From Bacillota bacterium (GTDB taxonomy: Bacteria; Bacillota; Clostridia; Oscillospirales; Acutalibacteraceae): DNA of 64,000 nucleotides. Both the position numbers and the translations under genes were made by a program. Positions 41,982 through 50,688 of this stretch are shown here, in pieces; the first letter of the stretch is position 1, and each line of letters begins with the position of its first letter. A model generated the notes under the pieces. The model made no database searches and had not been told where the DNA came from. It saw only the letters and a program-made list of their open reading frames with translations. Location of the stretch: assembly GCA_023416955.1 (NCBI GenBank), contig JAEZGM010000050.1, forward strand, positions 1 through 64,000, given 5' to 3'.

Positions 41982-42010
41982 AAAAAAAGGCCGCCCATGT
42001 TAGGGCGGCC
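41982..42010 (-). terminator. Terminator of the cold-shock gene
   Basis: GGCCGCCC (41989-41996) pairs with GGGCGGCC (42003-42010); T7 follows on the minus strand. Confidence 0.8.
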
Positions 42011-42027
42011 ATGAGGAAAGCGAAAGC

Positions 42028-42240
42028 TTATGCTATACGCACATTGGTAGCTCTCAATTTGCGGCTGTCTTTTGGATCAGGCTCAACATCAAACGTAACC
42101 TTTTGGCCTTCTGATAAGCTTTTAAATCCGTTGCTGACGATGCTGGAAAAATGCACAAAAACATCTTCTCCACCATTGTCGTTAGAAATAAAACCGAATC
42201 CCTTTGTTTCATTAAACCATTTTACTGTACCGTTATTCAT
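42028..42240 (-). CDS. csp: Cold-shock-domain protein
   Basis: The 70-aa CspA-type protein has both RNA-binding motifs, KGFGFI and VFVHFS, and starts MNNGTVKWFNETKG. It acts as an RNA chaperone. The ATG at 42240 follows GGAGG. It is a stand-alone minus-strand gene in the prophage with its own terminator and an unusual palindromic upstream region, so it is probably expressed by the lysogen. Confidence 0.93.
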   Translation of the reverse strand: MNNGTVKWFNETKGFGFISNDNGGEDVFVHFSSIVSNGFKSLSEGQKVTFDVEPDPKDSRKLRATNVRIA

Positions 42241-42288
42241 AAACAAGTACCTCCATAAATTTTTATTGGTATCCAATGTATAAAAAAC

Positions 42289-42338
42289 TCACATCTTTTG
42301 TAAATCATCACAATGTGAATGGCTTACAAAAAATGTGA
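42289..42338. promoter_or_regulatory. 50-bp nested palindrome upstream of the cold-shock gene
   Basis: The outer arms TCACATCTTTTGTAA (42289-42303) and TTACAAAAAATGTGA (42324-42338) match with one mismatch. An inner palindrome TCACAATGTGA (42308-42318) shares the same centre. All three contain TCACA/TGTGA half-sites, which suggests cooperative binding of a dimeric regulator, or a long 5'-UTR hairpin. Confidence 0.6.
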
Positions 42339-42418
42339 GACAATCGTACACTTAGAATTCTCTTATACCATATCACGACTTTGCGGAAAAGTCAAATTTA
42401 AATTAAGAGGTGAAAAAA

Positions 42419-42559
42419 ATGCAGATTTTTTATCGCATCGAAATCGCGGAACTGCTGAATCCGTCGCTGAAGGCAGCTGACTTGTTACAAATCCGGCCAC
42501 CGTCTGCGGGTAATTTATCAACATGCACAGCGGTCACGCAAAGAGAGGGGACGGGATAG
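42419..42559 (+). CDS. Small phage protein, 46 aa
   Basis: The ATG at 42419 follows AAGAGGTG. The product starts MQIFYRIEIAELLNPSLKAA. Its TAG stop overlaps the GTG start of the next gene by one base, suggesting coupled translation. The function is unknown. Confidence 0.6.
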   Translation: MQIFYRIEIAELLNPSLKAADLLQIRPPSAGNLSTCTAVTQREGTG

Positions 42560-42966
42560 TGTACAATCCGCAATACATAAGTTTGCCGAATGATGTTTAC
42601 CGGACAGCGGTCAATACCGCGAAATCGTACTACGCGCTGCTTCGCCGCCGAAAAGAAATTGAAAGCGAAATTATTTATCAGTCGCCGGTATCCGATGGCC
42701 AGCCGCACGGGAGCGGAACGAGCGATACAACCGGGCAGAAGGCCGAACGAATCATTTTGCGGCAGGCGGAGAACGAGAGAAAAATTAAAGCAGTGGAACA
42801 GGCATGGACGGTGTTTTCTGAACCGTGGCAGCGGGAATTTATTCGGTTAAACTTTTTTGAAGATATCCGTGACCGTGATATAGAACTGCCAATTTCCACG
42901 AGGACTATGAAACGAATGAGAAAAGCGTTTTTGGTTTCGGTTGCTGAAAATCTTAACGAAATCTAA
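42559..42966 (+). CDS. RinA/ArpU-like late transcription regulator
   Basis: The 135-aa product has a C-terminal sigma-region-4-like helix-turn-helix (RDIELPISTRTMKRMRKAF) and a preceding helix WQREFIRLNFFE. This resembles phage late-gene activators placed just before the packaging genes, and its position fits. The GTG at 42559 follows GAGGGG by 8 nt; an upstream in-frame ATG at 42523 lies within the preceding gene. Confidence 0.75.
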   Translation: MYNPQYISLPNDVYRTAVNTAKSYYALLRRRKEIESEIIYQSPVSDGQPHGSGTSDTTGQKAERIILRQAENERKIKAVEQAWTVFSEPWQREFIRLNFFEDIRDRDIELPISTRTMKRMRKAFLVSVAENLNEI

Positions 42967-43040
42967 AAGTTGGCACCAAAAAACAAAATCAATAGGGTAT
43001 AATCAATAAAGTAGGAATTTGAATAAAGGAATTTCGCTTT

Positions 43041-43073
43041 AAAGCGTTCAGCCGTTCGGTTGAGCGCTTTTTT
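43041..43073 (+). terminator. Terminator between early and late regions
   Basis: A 13-bp stem with wobble pairs (AAGCGTTCAGCCG / CGGTTGAGCGCTT) runs into T6. It separates the regulator gene from the methylase and late genes. Confidence 0.8.
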
Positions 43074-43112
43074 CATGCCTTAGTTCGTGCGGGTCTGATG
43101 GAAAGGAGCCGC

Positions 43113-43847
43113 ATGGATAACTACATCAACAGAATTTTTAACATGGATTGCATTGCCGGCATGAGCATGTACCCGGATAAAAGCATCGACATGATCCTGT
43201 GCGATTTACCGTATGGTATGACCGGCTGCCGGTGGGACAGCATTATCCCATTTGATTTACTCTGGCAGCAGTATTGCCGGATCATCAAAGACAACGGCGC
43301 AATCGTGTTGACATCATGCCAACCGTTTACAACCAAGCTGATTAGCAGCAACACCAAAATGTTTAAGTATTGCTGGTATTGGTACAAAAACATGGTAACA
43401 GCATACGCAAATGCCAAAAGGCAGCCGCTTCGCTGCGTTGAGGATATTTGCGTGTTTTATAAGCACCAGCCAACTTACAACCCGCAGGGAATTATCGTAC
43501 TGGATAAGCCGATATTATCCCGCGGGCAGCCGGGGCGCGAGGATTCTGTTTACAAGGTCAACTCACTAGGCAAAGACACTTACACCTGCATTACGCATTA
43601 TCCGCGGCAGGTGCTTGAAATCAAGTGCCAACGTGAGGGTCTGCACCCGACGCAAAAGCCAGTGGAACTATTTGAGTATCTAATCAAGACCTATACCAAT
43701 CCGGGCGAGCTGGTGCTGGATAACTGCATGGGCAGCGGCACGACCGCAATCGCATGTATTGATTCTGGCCGGGACTTTACCGGGTTCGAGTGGGACGAAA
43801 AGTATTATAAGACTGCATGCAGGAGGATAGAGGAAAAGAGGGGTTAA
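43113..43847 (+). CDS. Orphan DNA N6-adenine (or N4-cytosine) methyltransferase
   Basis: The 244-aa product has the amino-methyltransferase motifs in beta-class order: DLPYG (motif IV, a DPPY variant) near residue 40, and LDNCMGSGTTAIA (motif I) near 205, with HPTQKPVELFEYLI between. No restriction enzyme gene is adjacent, so it probably protects or regulates phage DNA. The ATG at 43113 follows AAAGGAG. Confidence 0.92.
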   Translation: MDNYINRIFNMDCIAGMSMYPDKSIDMILCDLPYGMTGCRWDSIIPFDLLWQQYCRIIKDNGAIVLTSCQPFTTKLISSNTKMFKYCWYWYKNMVTAYANAKRQPLRCVEDICVFYKHQPTYNPQGIIVLDKPILSRGQPGREDSVYKVNSLGKDTYTCITHYPRQVLEIKCQREGLHPTQKPVELFEYLIKTYTNPGELVLDNCMGSGTTAIACIDSGRDFTGFEWDEKYYKTACRRIEEKRG

Positions 43848-43851
43848 GCCA

Positions 43852-44196
43852 GTGCCAATTAAGCCAAGGATCACATGCAGGCATCCGGGATGCCAAGGAA
43901 TTGCGGTCGAACGTGGGTATTGTGCAAAGCACTTTAAAACCGCACCGAAACCACAATACCAAAAGGATAAGGCCCGGCACGCTATGTATGATAGACAATG
44001 GCAGCGGGAAAGTAAAAAATTTCTCTCCGATCATCCTTGGTGCGACGACTGCCAAGCAAAAGGCAAGTGGGTACCTGCGACAGAAGTCCACCATAAGAAA
44101 AAGCATGAGGGAAACTATAACCTGTTTTGGGATCGAAAAAACTGGTCAGGGCTGTGCCACAAATGCCACAGCCGACGCACGGCGCGAGGGGAGTAG
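43852..44196 (+). CDS. HNH endonuclease of the packaging module
   Basis: The 114-aa product has an N-terminal zinc pair (CRHPGCQG, RGYCAKH) and the HNH core: EVHHKKKHEG, NYNLFWDRKNW, LCHKCHSRRTARG. HNH proteins next to the terminase genes of HK97-like phages help cut cos ends. The GTG at 43852 starts 4 bp after the methylase stop. Confidence 0.92.
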   Translation: MPIKPRITCRHPGCQGIAVERGYCAKHFKTAPKPQYQKDKARHAMYDRQWQRESKKFLSDHPWCDDCQAKGKWVPATEVHHKKKHEGNYNLFWDRKNWSGLCHKCHSRRTARGE

Positions 44197-44367
44197 CCGC
44201 CCCCTCCCCCACCCAAAAAAGTTTTGGGAGAATGGATGAAGACCGCAAGCGCCCTCGTGCGTGCGAAAAATTCCCAATGGAAAAATTTCAGATTCCCTTT
44301 GGAAAAACATCAGTTAAAAATGCATGAAACTTTTTCGCTATATTAGAAAAAGGGGGAAAATAATAAA
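44197..44367. other. Intergenic stretch before terS, candidate cos region
   Basis: The 171-bp gap begins with a C-rich run (CCGCCCCCTCCCCCACCC) right after the HNH stop, then CCCAAAAAAGTTTTGGG, an inverted repeat. HNH-linked cos phages often keep their cohesive-end site here. No gene is seen. The assignment is inferred from position. Confidence 0.35.
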
Positions 44368-44949
44368 ATGCCAGCACCAATTGAAGCGGAATTTCAAAAA
44401 AAACATCTGACAAATGAAGAGAAAACTACAAAAAAGAACGCGAAAGCTAGTGTAACGCCGTCGATTAAATTAAAAGTTCCGCGCAGTATTCGCGATGATG
44501 TGAATCTTTACCGGATCTGGAAACGGACTATTAAACTGTACGATGGAACTGAGTTGCTGAATGCCCTTGATACAAATTTGCTGGCACGGTACTGTGAGGA
44601 AACATTGGCACGCGATCAGCTGCTTGATCTCAGAAAGCAAAAGCAAAACATAACGGCGCTGCTTGATAGGAGTATTGACAAGCTACGCGAAATTGTGGAG
44701 GACAACTCCATTAAGGACGCTATCGGGGAAGATAATTTTTCAAGCATACTTCACATCATTGCTGCCGGAATGGAAAAGTTCGGTGTCGACACCATGCTCA
44801 AAATTGAAACTCGTATCGAATCAAAAACCAAATTACTTAACCAGATGGAGTTATCACTGTATATGACGCCAAGGGCGCGCGCCGGTGCTGTTCCACAAAA
44901 GCCGGACAAAGAAGCAAAGGATGATCCTAATGCGGAAATGTTCGACTAA
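44368..44949 (+). CDS. terS: Terminase small subunit, P27-like
   Basis: The 193-aa protein has a basic N-terminus and a helical DNA-recognition region (ARYCEETLARDQLLDL) like P27-family small terminases. It ends in a flexible acidic tail. It recognises the packaging site and hands DNA to TerL, whose gene overlaps it by 20 bp. Confidence 0.82.
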   Translation: MPAPIEAEFQKKHLTNEEKTTKKNAKASVTPSIKLKVPRSIRDDVNLYRIWKRTIKLYDGTELLNALDTNLLARYCEETLARDQLLDLRKQKQNITALLDRSIDKLREIVEDNSIKDAIGEDNFSSILHIIAAGMEKFGVDTMLKIETRIESKTKLLNQMELSLYMTPRARAGAVPQKPDKEAKDDPNAEMFD

Positions 44950-46753
44950 GATTGACCTGAAGCCGTATTTGAAGGAAATTGAAAACCTTCATCCGACTAC
45001 ACGTTATGCGGTCGAAATCATTTCCGGAAAACGTGGACCGGCAAATAAGTGGGAGAAAAAAGCATGTGAGCGTCATATCAGGGATTTACAGCGCCAAGGA
45101 ACAAAAAACTTTCCTTACATTTTTGACGAAACCCGGGCAAATCGAATATTTGACTGGTTTGAACGTTGCTGCCGCCACCCGCGCGGTGTCTTTTCGGGGC
45201 AATTGATTAGGCTTAATAGCTCTCAAAAATTCGATTACGGCTCGATGTTTGGATGGGTACACATGATCACCGGCCGAAGGAGATTTAAAAAGGTCTTCGA
45301 CATGAAAGGGCGCGGAAACGCGAAATCCGTTGATCTATCCGGAATAGGGCTTTACGGGATGTGTGGGGACTGCGTTTACCCGCCTGGACGCCCGGAAGAG
45401 AAGCAATACGAGCTCTCCCCGGAAATCGATTGCGTAGCAGTCGATCGAACACAGGCCCGCAAGGTGTGGGACGCAGCGGTCACGATGGGAAAGGCTAGCC
45501 CGGACATCGCCGCTCGACTGAAATTCCTGAATAATTCGATTAAGCACAAGACCCGGGGCGGGGAAATGGTTCCGTTTTCAAAGGACACAGAAAACAAAAA
45601 CGGTGCTGCACCTTGTATTTACATTATTGATGAATACCACGAGCATAAAACATCGGCCATGTATGAAGTTGGACAATCTTCCATGGGCAAGCGGGCGCAA
45701 TCGCTCATGGTGATTATCACCACAGCGGGAAACAACGCCGAAAACAGCCCATGCAAAAAAGAATACGATCTTTGTTGCAAAATCCTTGACGGAGAAATTA
45801 CCGCCGAGGATTATTTTGTAATTATCCGGCAATTAGACAAAGACGACAGCCCACATGATTTTAAAAATCTTGTGAAAGCAAACCCGATGCTTCAGGAGCC
45901 TACGGAGTATAGTGAAATCCTTTTAGATGAAATTATTTCGGAGCATGATATTGCATACGGTTCCGGAGATCCCGCAAAAATCCGCGAATATCTCATAAAG
46001 CGCTGTGACCTCTGGCAAGAAGGCAGTACGGACAAATATATGGACGGCTGCATGGAAAAGTGGAAGACCGGAGAGGTTTCGCACAAAGAATTTGAGAAGT
46101 TAACCCAAGGGATGCAATGCCTTGTAGGTGCGGACTTATCAAAGCGGCTTGACTTAACCGGACAAGCGTTTCTATTTAGGCTAAACGACGGAAGATTTGC
46201 ACTAAAGGGAAAGGGATTTATTCCCGAAGCGGCGGTCACACGACACGAACATACCGACCGGGTGCCATACAAGGATTGGTGTTATAACAAAGAGTATTGT
46301 ATTCCGACAGAAGGGGAGGTTGTGAACTATGACAGTCTGATTGAAAATGTGCATCAAGAGAAGTTTGACAGTCACATCCAAGTGTTGGAATGGTGTATAG
46401 ACGCAGCTTTGGCTACGCAGATGGAAAATGACTTGCAGGAGCAGGGATATACTGTAACCGAAGTGCGACAAAACATCATGACCCTTTCAGAGCCGACGAA
46501 ACTTTTTCGCGAACTGGTGATTCAAGGAAAATTAATCCATGAAAAAAACGACTGCCTGGACTGGTGCGTCGGAAATGCCTATCAGTACACTGACGGAAAC
46601 GAAAATATAAGGCTTTCGAAGAAAAACAAAGATGACAGTCAGAGGATAGACTTGCTGGCAGCCGCAATAAACTGCATGGCACGGCTTGCGGCATTCGACG
46701 AACAGCCGCGCGACCTGACGGAACAGTTCTTATCAGAAGAATTTAGTTTTTAG
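44930..46753 (+). CDS. terL: Terminase large subunit
   Basis: The 607-aa HK97-type packaging motor has an ATPase part with the Walker-A-like MKGRGNAKS (about 124-132) and Walker B CIYIIDEYHEH. The nuclease part contains VGADLSKRLD and a late LDWCVGNA ... DDSQRIDLLAAA. The ATG at 44930 is 9 nt after AAGG and overlaps terS. The length is normal. Confidence 0.95.
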   Translation: MRKCSTKIDLKPYLKEIENLHPTTRYAVEIISGKRGPANKWEKKACERHIRDLQRQGTKNFPYIFDETRANRIFDWFERCCRHPRGVFSGQLIRLNSSQKFDYGSMFGWVHMITGRRRFKKVFDMKGRGNAKSVDLSGIGLYGMCGDCVYPPGRPEEKQYELSPEIDCVAVDRTQARKVWDAAVTMGKASPDIAARLKFLNNSIKHKTRGGEMVPFSKDTENKNGAAPCIYIIDEYHEHKTSAMYEVGQSSMGKRAQSLMVIITTAGNNAENSPCKKEYDLCCKILDGEITAEDYFVIIRQLDKDDSPHDFKNLVKANPMLQEPTEYSEILLDEIISEHDIAYGSGDPAKIREYLIKRCDLWQEGSTDKYMDGCMEKWKTGEVSHKEFEKLTQGMQCLVGADLSKRLDLTGQAFLFRLNDGRFALKGKGFIPEAAVTRHEHTDRVPYKDWCYNKEYCIPTEGEVVNYDSLIENVHQEKFDSHIQVLEWCIDAALATQMENDLQEQGYTVTEVRQNIMTLSEPTKLFRELVIQGKLIHEKNDCLDWCVGNAYQYTDGNENIRLSKKNKDDSQRIDLLAAAINCMARLAAFDEQPRDLTEQFLSEEFSF

Positions 46754-46766
46754 AGGGAGAATAATA

Positions 46767-46970
46767 TTGCTTTTTAAAATATTGCTTGTACTGGACGACA
46801 TTTTTCTGGCGCTGGGGATTTTGTGTATTGTGATTGCGTCGTATATGGTTAACGCCGTATTGGGGACTTATGTTCTTGGGGCGGCGTTTTTGGCGCTTGC
46901 CGCCCTGGCAGCGGTGACGCTGCGTAACAGCGGTACGGAAAAGATCAGAAAACGAAGTAAGAAGGAGTAA
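46767..46970 (+). CDS. Small phage membrane protein, 67 aa
   Basis: Two hydrophobic helices (about 3-30 and 34-52) are followed by a basic tail RKRSKKE. The TTG at 46767 follows GAGGGAGA. Its place between terL and portal is common for tiny unknown phage proteins. The function is unknown. Confidence 0.75.
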   Translation: MLFKILLVLDDIFLALGILCIVIASYMVNAVLGTYVLGAAFLALAALAAVTLRNSGTEKIRKRSKKE

Positions 46971-46976
46971 ACCGCC

Positions 46977-48245
46977 ATGTTTTTTTCATCCATTCTCGCG
47001 CGGCAGCCGCCCGGGTTGATGCCTGCGTATCAAAACGGAAGTATATTCGGCGGATGGTCATCGTCGGCCGGTAAAAGGGTATCGGAGGAAACGGCGAAAA
47101 ACGTTGCTACGGCGTACCGATGCATCAATGTTATATCGGACGACGTGGCAAAAATCCCGCTGCAAACATTTTGCAGCCCACAGCGCGGAATTATTAATCG
47201 TATTCAGCCGGACGCCGCGCAACAAAATATTCCGTATCTACTCGAAGTACGGCCAAACCGGTACCAGACGCCATTTATATTCAAAAAAAGCCTCATGCAA
47301 TGGCTGCTTGGATGGGGAAACGGCTACGTCTGGCTTCCATTGCCGCAGGGAGGACGCCGGGAAATGTTTATTCTGCGTGGGGACTCCACATCTCCGTATT
47401 ACGATAGGAGTGGAAACTTATGGTACCGAACTGTATTCGATAACGGAGAAGTTGCGTTTTTGCCTGACGTGGAAGTGATGCCGCTCATGATTAACTCACT
47501 GGACGGTCTTTATGGACGGTCGGTGATCGAATATGCGCGGGAAAGCATAGGACGTCAGCTTGGTGCGTATGAGACACAAGGAAAAATGTACGCGCAGGGG
47601 CTGAACCCATCGGGAATAATGTGGATTAACGGGGAGGCAAGTCCAGAGGCAAGGGACACTATCCGAACAGAATTTGAAAAAAAGATGGGAGGAAGTCAAA
47701 ACGCCTACCGTCTGGCTGTGATGGATTCCAAAGTGCAGAAATTTGAGCCGATCACGATGAAACCGATTGATATTCAATTCTTGCAGGGGATCTCCGCGAC
47801 GGACGTTGAAATCTGTAACTTTTTTGGGGTCCCGCTGAACAAAGTGAATCAAGGAAAACAGAGCTATAACTCAAATGAGCAGAACAACCTTGATTACCTC
47901 GGAAGTACGCTTGACCCGTATCTGGTGCAGATCGAGCAGGCGGCACGGATAAAGTGGATACCGGAGGATGAGCAGGGAACGACATACCAGCGGTTTTACC
48001 GAAAAGCACTTTTACAGATTGATGCGGCGGCGCGGGCAGACGTCAATGTGAAAGAAATCGCATGCGGCGTCACAAACCCAAATGAAGCCCGAGAAGATCA
48101 AGACCAGAGCGGATACCCGGAGGGTGGAAAGTATTGGATGACCAGAAACAATTCTCCGGTAGACAGCGATTTCTTTAAAAACGGAAACGGAGGTGGAACA
48201 AACGGACGGACACAGAACCAAAACGAAGCCGGAACAGGAGCGTAA
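46977..48245 (+). CDS. Phage portal protein, HK97 family
   Basis: The 422-aa product has the HK97-portal pattern: TAYRCINVISDDVAKIPLQTF, the clip/stem region around YDRSGNLWYRTVFDNGEVA, and a helical C-terminus with NFFGVPLNKVNQGKQSYNS. It forms the dodecameric DNA gate at the capsid vertex. AAGGAG precedes the ATG. Confidence 0.95.
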   Translation: MFFSSILARQPPGLMPAYQNGSIFGGWSSSAGKRVSEETAKNVATAYRCINVISDDVAKIPLQTFCSPQRGIINRIQPDAAQQNIPYLLEVRPNRYQTPFIFKKSLMQWLLGWGNGYVWLPLPQGGRREMFILRGDSTSPYYDRSGNLWYRTVFDNGEVAFLPDVEVMPLMINSLDGLYGRSVIEYARESIGRQLGAYETQGKMYAQGLNPSGIMWINGEASPEARDTIRTEFEKKMGGSQNAYRLAVMDSKVQKFEPITMKPIDIQFLQGISATDVEICNFFGVPLNKVNQGKQSYNSNEQNNLDYLGSTLDPYLVQIEQAARIKWIPEDEQGTTYQRFYRKALLQIDAAARADVNVKEIACGVTNPNEAREDQDQSGYPEGGKYWMTRNNSPVDSDFFKNGNGGGTNGRTQNQNEAGTGA

Positions 48246-49068
48246 ATCCGCAACACTGGAAACAGCGAGTGAGGTGAGCCAGACTGACCTTGAACTGATT
48301 AATCGCTATACCCGTTCACCGCTTGCAGCGGATCAGGTTTACACTATGAAACTGCAACTTTGCGATAATGATGTGGACCGGCAGTTTGAAAAGTTTTCCT
48401 CAGGCGCTTTAAGGCAGCTTGCAGCGCTGTTTGAAGGGAAAACGGTTATTTTTGACCATAGTTGGAGCGCAAAGAACCAAACGGCACGCATCTACAGCAC
48501 AACGCTGGAAACGGTTTCCGGAAAGGCAAACAGCGACGGAGAGCCGTACCAGAGGGTTGTTGCAATGGCCTATATGCTGCGTTTGGAGTCCACAGCGGAC
48601 ACGATTTCTGCCGTGGACGGTGGAATCATCAAAGAAGGCAGCGTGGGATTTCGAAACACAAAAAGCACCTGTTCTATCTGCGGAAACGAATATTATTCTG
48701 GAGACTGCCCGCACTGGCGGGGGCAGAAGTACACAGAAAACGGGGTGGAAAAGACATGCACCCTTATTTTGGATGATGTAACAGACGCTTATGAGTTTTC
48801 TCTCGTGGCTGTACCTGCACAGCGGGAAGCTGGAATTACCAAAGGAATGAAAGCCGGCCGCGCACTATCCCAGGAAACCAAAGCGAAAATGAAAGCTGCC
48901 AGGAGCTGCAGAGATCAGGCGGCGGCGCTCGAAGCACAAGCTAGGGCAATCGAAGACGAATTAGTTGGAGAATGGCCGGAAGACGATCCGCCGGATGAGG
49001 AAGATCCGGAAGATACAGATGAAGCCAAAGCCTTAAAGGCTCAAATTAATATGATTATTGGAGGTTAA
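48193..49068 (+). CDS. HK97-family prohead protease with zinc-finger insertion
   Basis: The 291-aa protease should process the capsid precursor. Likely catalytic His lies in VIFDHSW, and Ser in KEGSVGFRN. Directly after it comes an insert CSICGNEYYSGDCPHW, a probable zinc site, then DAYEFSLVAVPAQ. The last third is Ala/Glu-rich and acidic. The start is uncertain: GTG 48193 overlaps the portal gene by 53 bp, GTG 48274 does not. Confidence 0.85.
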   Translation: MEQTDGHRTKTKPEQERKSATLETASEVSQTDLELINRYTRSPLAADQVYTMKLQLCDNDVDRQFEKFSSGALRQLAALFEGKTVIFDHSWSAKNQTARIYSTTLETVSGKANSDGEPYQRVVAMAYMLRLESTADTISAVDGGIIKEGSVGFRNTKSTCSICGNEYYSGDCPHWRGQKYTENGVEKTCTLILDDVTDAYEFSLVAVPAQREAGITKGMKAGRALSQETKAKMKAARSCRDQAAALEAQARAIEDELVGEWPEDDPPDEEDPEDTDEAKALKAQINMIIGG

Positions 49069-49073
49069 AATCA

Positions 49074-50339
49074 ATGATTGATCTGAAAAAGTTCTATGAC
49101 GCGGCGGCTGCCGCGCAGACCGAAAAAACCGCGAAGGCGGTGGAAATTCAAAAGATGTTCGACACGGGAGAAACCGAAAAAGCGCTGGGTATGAAAAAAG
49201 ACCTGGACGTGCTGAACCAAAAAGCAAGGGATGCAGAAGAACTTTATATCTCCATGCGGGAAGCATCCAAAGGTGAAAATCCGGGAGAGGAATTCGTTCC
49301 GGCAACAGACCGTCAGAAGGCGCAGGAAGCAAAAGACGCTGATATTCTGAAATCCAGCGAATATACCCGGGCATTTTTCAAAGCACTCGCAGTGGGCGCA
49401 TCCGTAAAAGAATTTAAGCGGGCAGGTGCTCCGGAAGATATGAAAATCCTCATGAAGGCATTGACAGAAACCGGAGGCACACCGGCTGGTGCTGATGGCG
49501 GATTCCTGCTTCCGGTAGATTTTAACAACGCGATTATTCAGAGGCAGAAACAGTTCTATGACCTTGCGGATGATGTGAATGTGGAGAATGTGCAGGCGTT
49601 TTCCGGGTGGCGCGCGATAGAAAAGTCCACACAGACTGAGCCGTTTGCAAAGCTGACCGTAGACGGTACGACACCAATTCCAAACAGTAACCAGCCGGAA
49701 TTTGCCCGTATTGATTACAAACTCAGCGACTTCGGGGGCCGCTTGCCTATTTCCAACGACCTGTTGGAAGACACTCCTGTTAACCTGATGGCATACTTGT
49801 CCAATTGGTTTGGAAAAAAAGTTGTGCTGACACACAACAGTCTGCTCCTTCCGATTTTCTCTGCGCTGTCGGCAACGGATGTACTTCTGGCAAATCAAAA
49901 AACCACTCTTGACGCGATCAAAACAGCACTGAACAAAACTTTGGATCCAAACATCTCTGTCAATGCGTCCATTTTTGTCAACCAGACCGGATATGACATT
50001 CTCGACAGTATTAAAGATGAATACGGCAGGCCTTTGATGCAGCCTGATCCGACAGCGGCATCTAAATACTTTGTTAAAGGTAGGCCGGTGAAGCTGCTTG
50101 CAGATAGGCTCATGCCTAATTACGCCGGAAGTGACACAAAGGAAAGGGCACCGATTTACATTGCGGACGGAAAATCGTTGGCAACGGTATTTTCGCGGGC
50201 CGGGCTTGAAATGGCGTCGACCAACATTGGCGGGAGCGCATGGGCAAACAACAACACTGAAATGCGTGGAATCACGCGTCTGGACGTGCAGAAGATTGAC
50301 GAGGAAGCCGGCTGTGCTATTGGGCTGCTGCTGGCATAA
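49074..50339 (+). CDS. Major capsid protein, HK97 fold
   Basis: The 421-aa product has an N-terminal coiled-coil delta/scaffold region (about 1-100, removed by the protease in relatives) and then the HK97 core: GGFLLPVDFNNAII, LPISNDLLEDT, and the C-terminal strand TRLDVQKIDEEAGCAIGLLL. It is 5 bp downstream of the protease gene. Confidence 0.95.
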   Translation: MIDLKKFYDAAAAAQTEKTAKAVEIQKMFDTGETEKALGMKKDLDVLNQKARDAEELYISMREASKGENPGEEFVPATDRQKAQEAKDADILKSSEYTRAFFKALAVGASVKEFKRAGAPEDMKILMKALTETGGTPAGADGGFLLPVDFNNAIIQRQKQFYDLADDVNVENVQAFSGWRAIEKSTQTEPFAKLTVDGTTPIPNSNQPEFARIDYKLSDFGGRLPISNDLLEDTPVNLMAYLSNWFGKKVVLTHNSLLLPIFSALSATDVLLANQKTTLDAIKTALNKTLDPNISVNASIFVNQTGYDILDSIKDEYGRPLMQPDPTAASKYFVKGRPVKLLADRLMPNYAGSDTKERAPIYIADGKSLATVFSRAGLEMASTNIGGSAWANNNTEMRGITRLDVQKIDEEAGCAIGLLLA

Positions 50340-50352
50340 GGCGGTGTAACCG

Positions 50353-50688
50353 GTGGCAGATGAAAACGCAGTCAAAACTATACTGACGCTGGAAGAAGCG
50401 GCGCGCGTGGTTGGAGTTGATCCCGCCGATAAGAGGCTGATTGACATTTTGCCGCAGGTAGACGCCTACATAAAGCAAGCGACCGGGCGGGACTGGGCAC
50501 AGGACGAAACGATACTCGCCGAGGCAAAAGCCGCCGCCCGGCTGCAGCTGGCGCTTACCTACGACTTAATGAATATGCAGCAAAACCAAATTGACGCGCT
50601 TCGGCGCGCCTTGGTCTGCGCGCTGACGCAGCTGGAAAACATTGTTTTGGCGAGCGGAAACACGCAAAGCGGGACGGAGGCAACCTAA
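50353..50688 (+). CDS. Head-tail connector protein, gp6-like
   Basis: The 111-aa helical product (LTLEEAARVVGVDPADKRLI, QVDAYIKQATGRDW) matches the HK97 gp6/DNA-packaging adaptor pattern that forms a ring under the portal. The GTG at 50353 starts 13 bp after the capsid gene; its end overlaps the next start by one base. Confidence 0.8.
   Translation: MADENAVKTILTLEEAARVVGVDPADKRLIDILPQVDAYIKQATGRDWAQDETILAEAKAAARLQLALTYDLMNMQQNQIDALRRALVCALTQLENIVLASGNTQSGTEAT

Noticed and set aside
49071..50447. 458-codon open frame on the minus strand
   Set aside because: It lies opposite the well-supported capsid gene, has no SD or family signature and is a by-product of the capsid gene's codon use.
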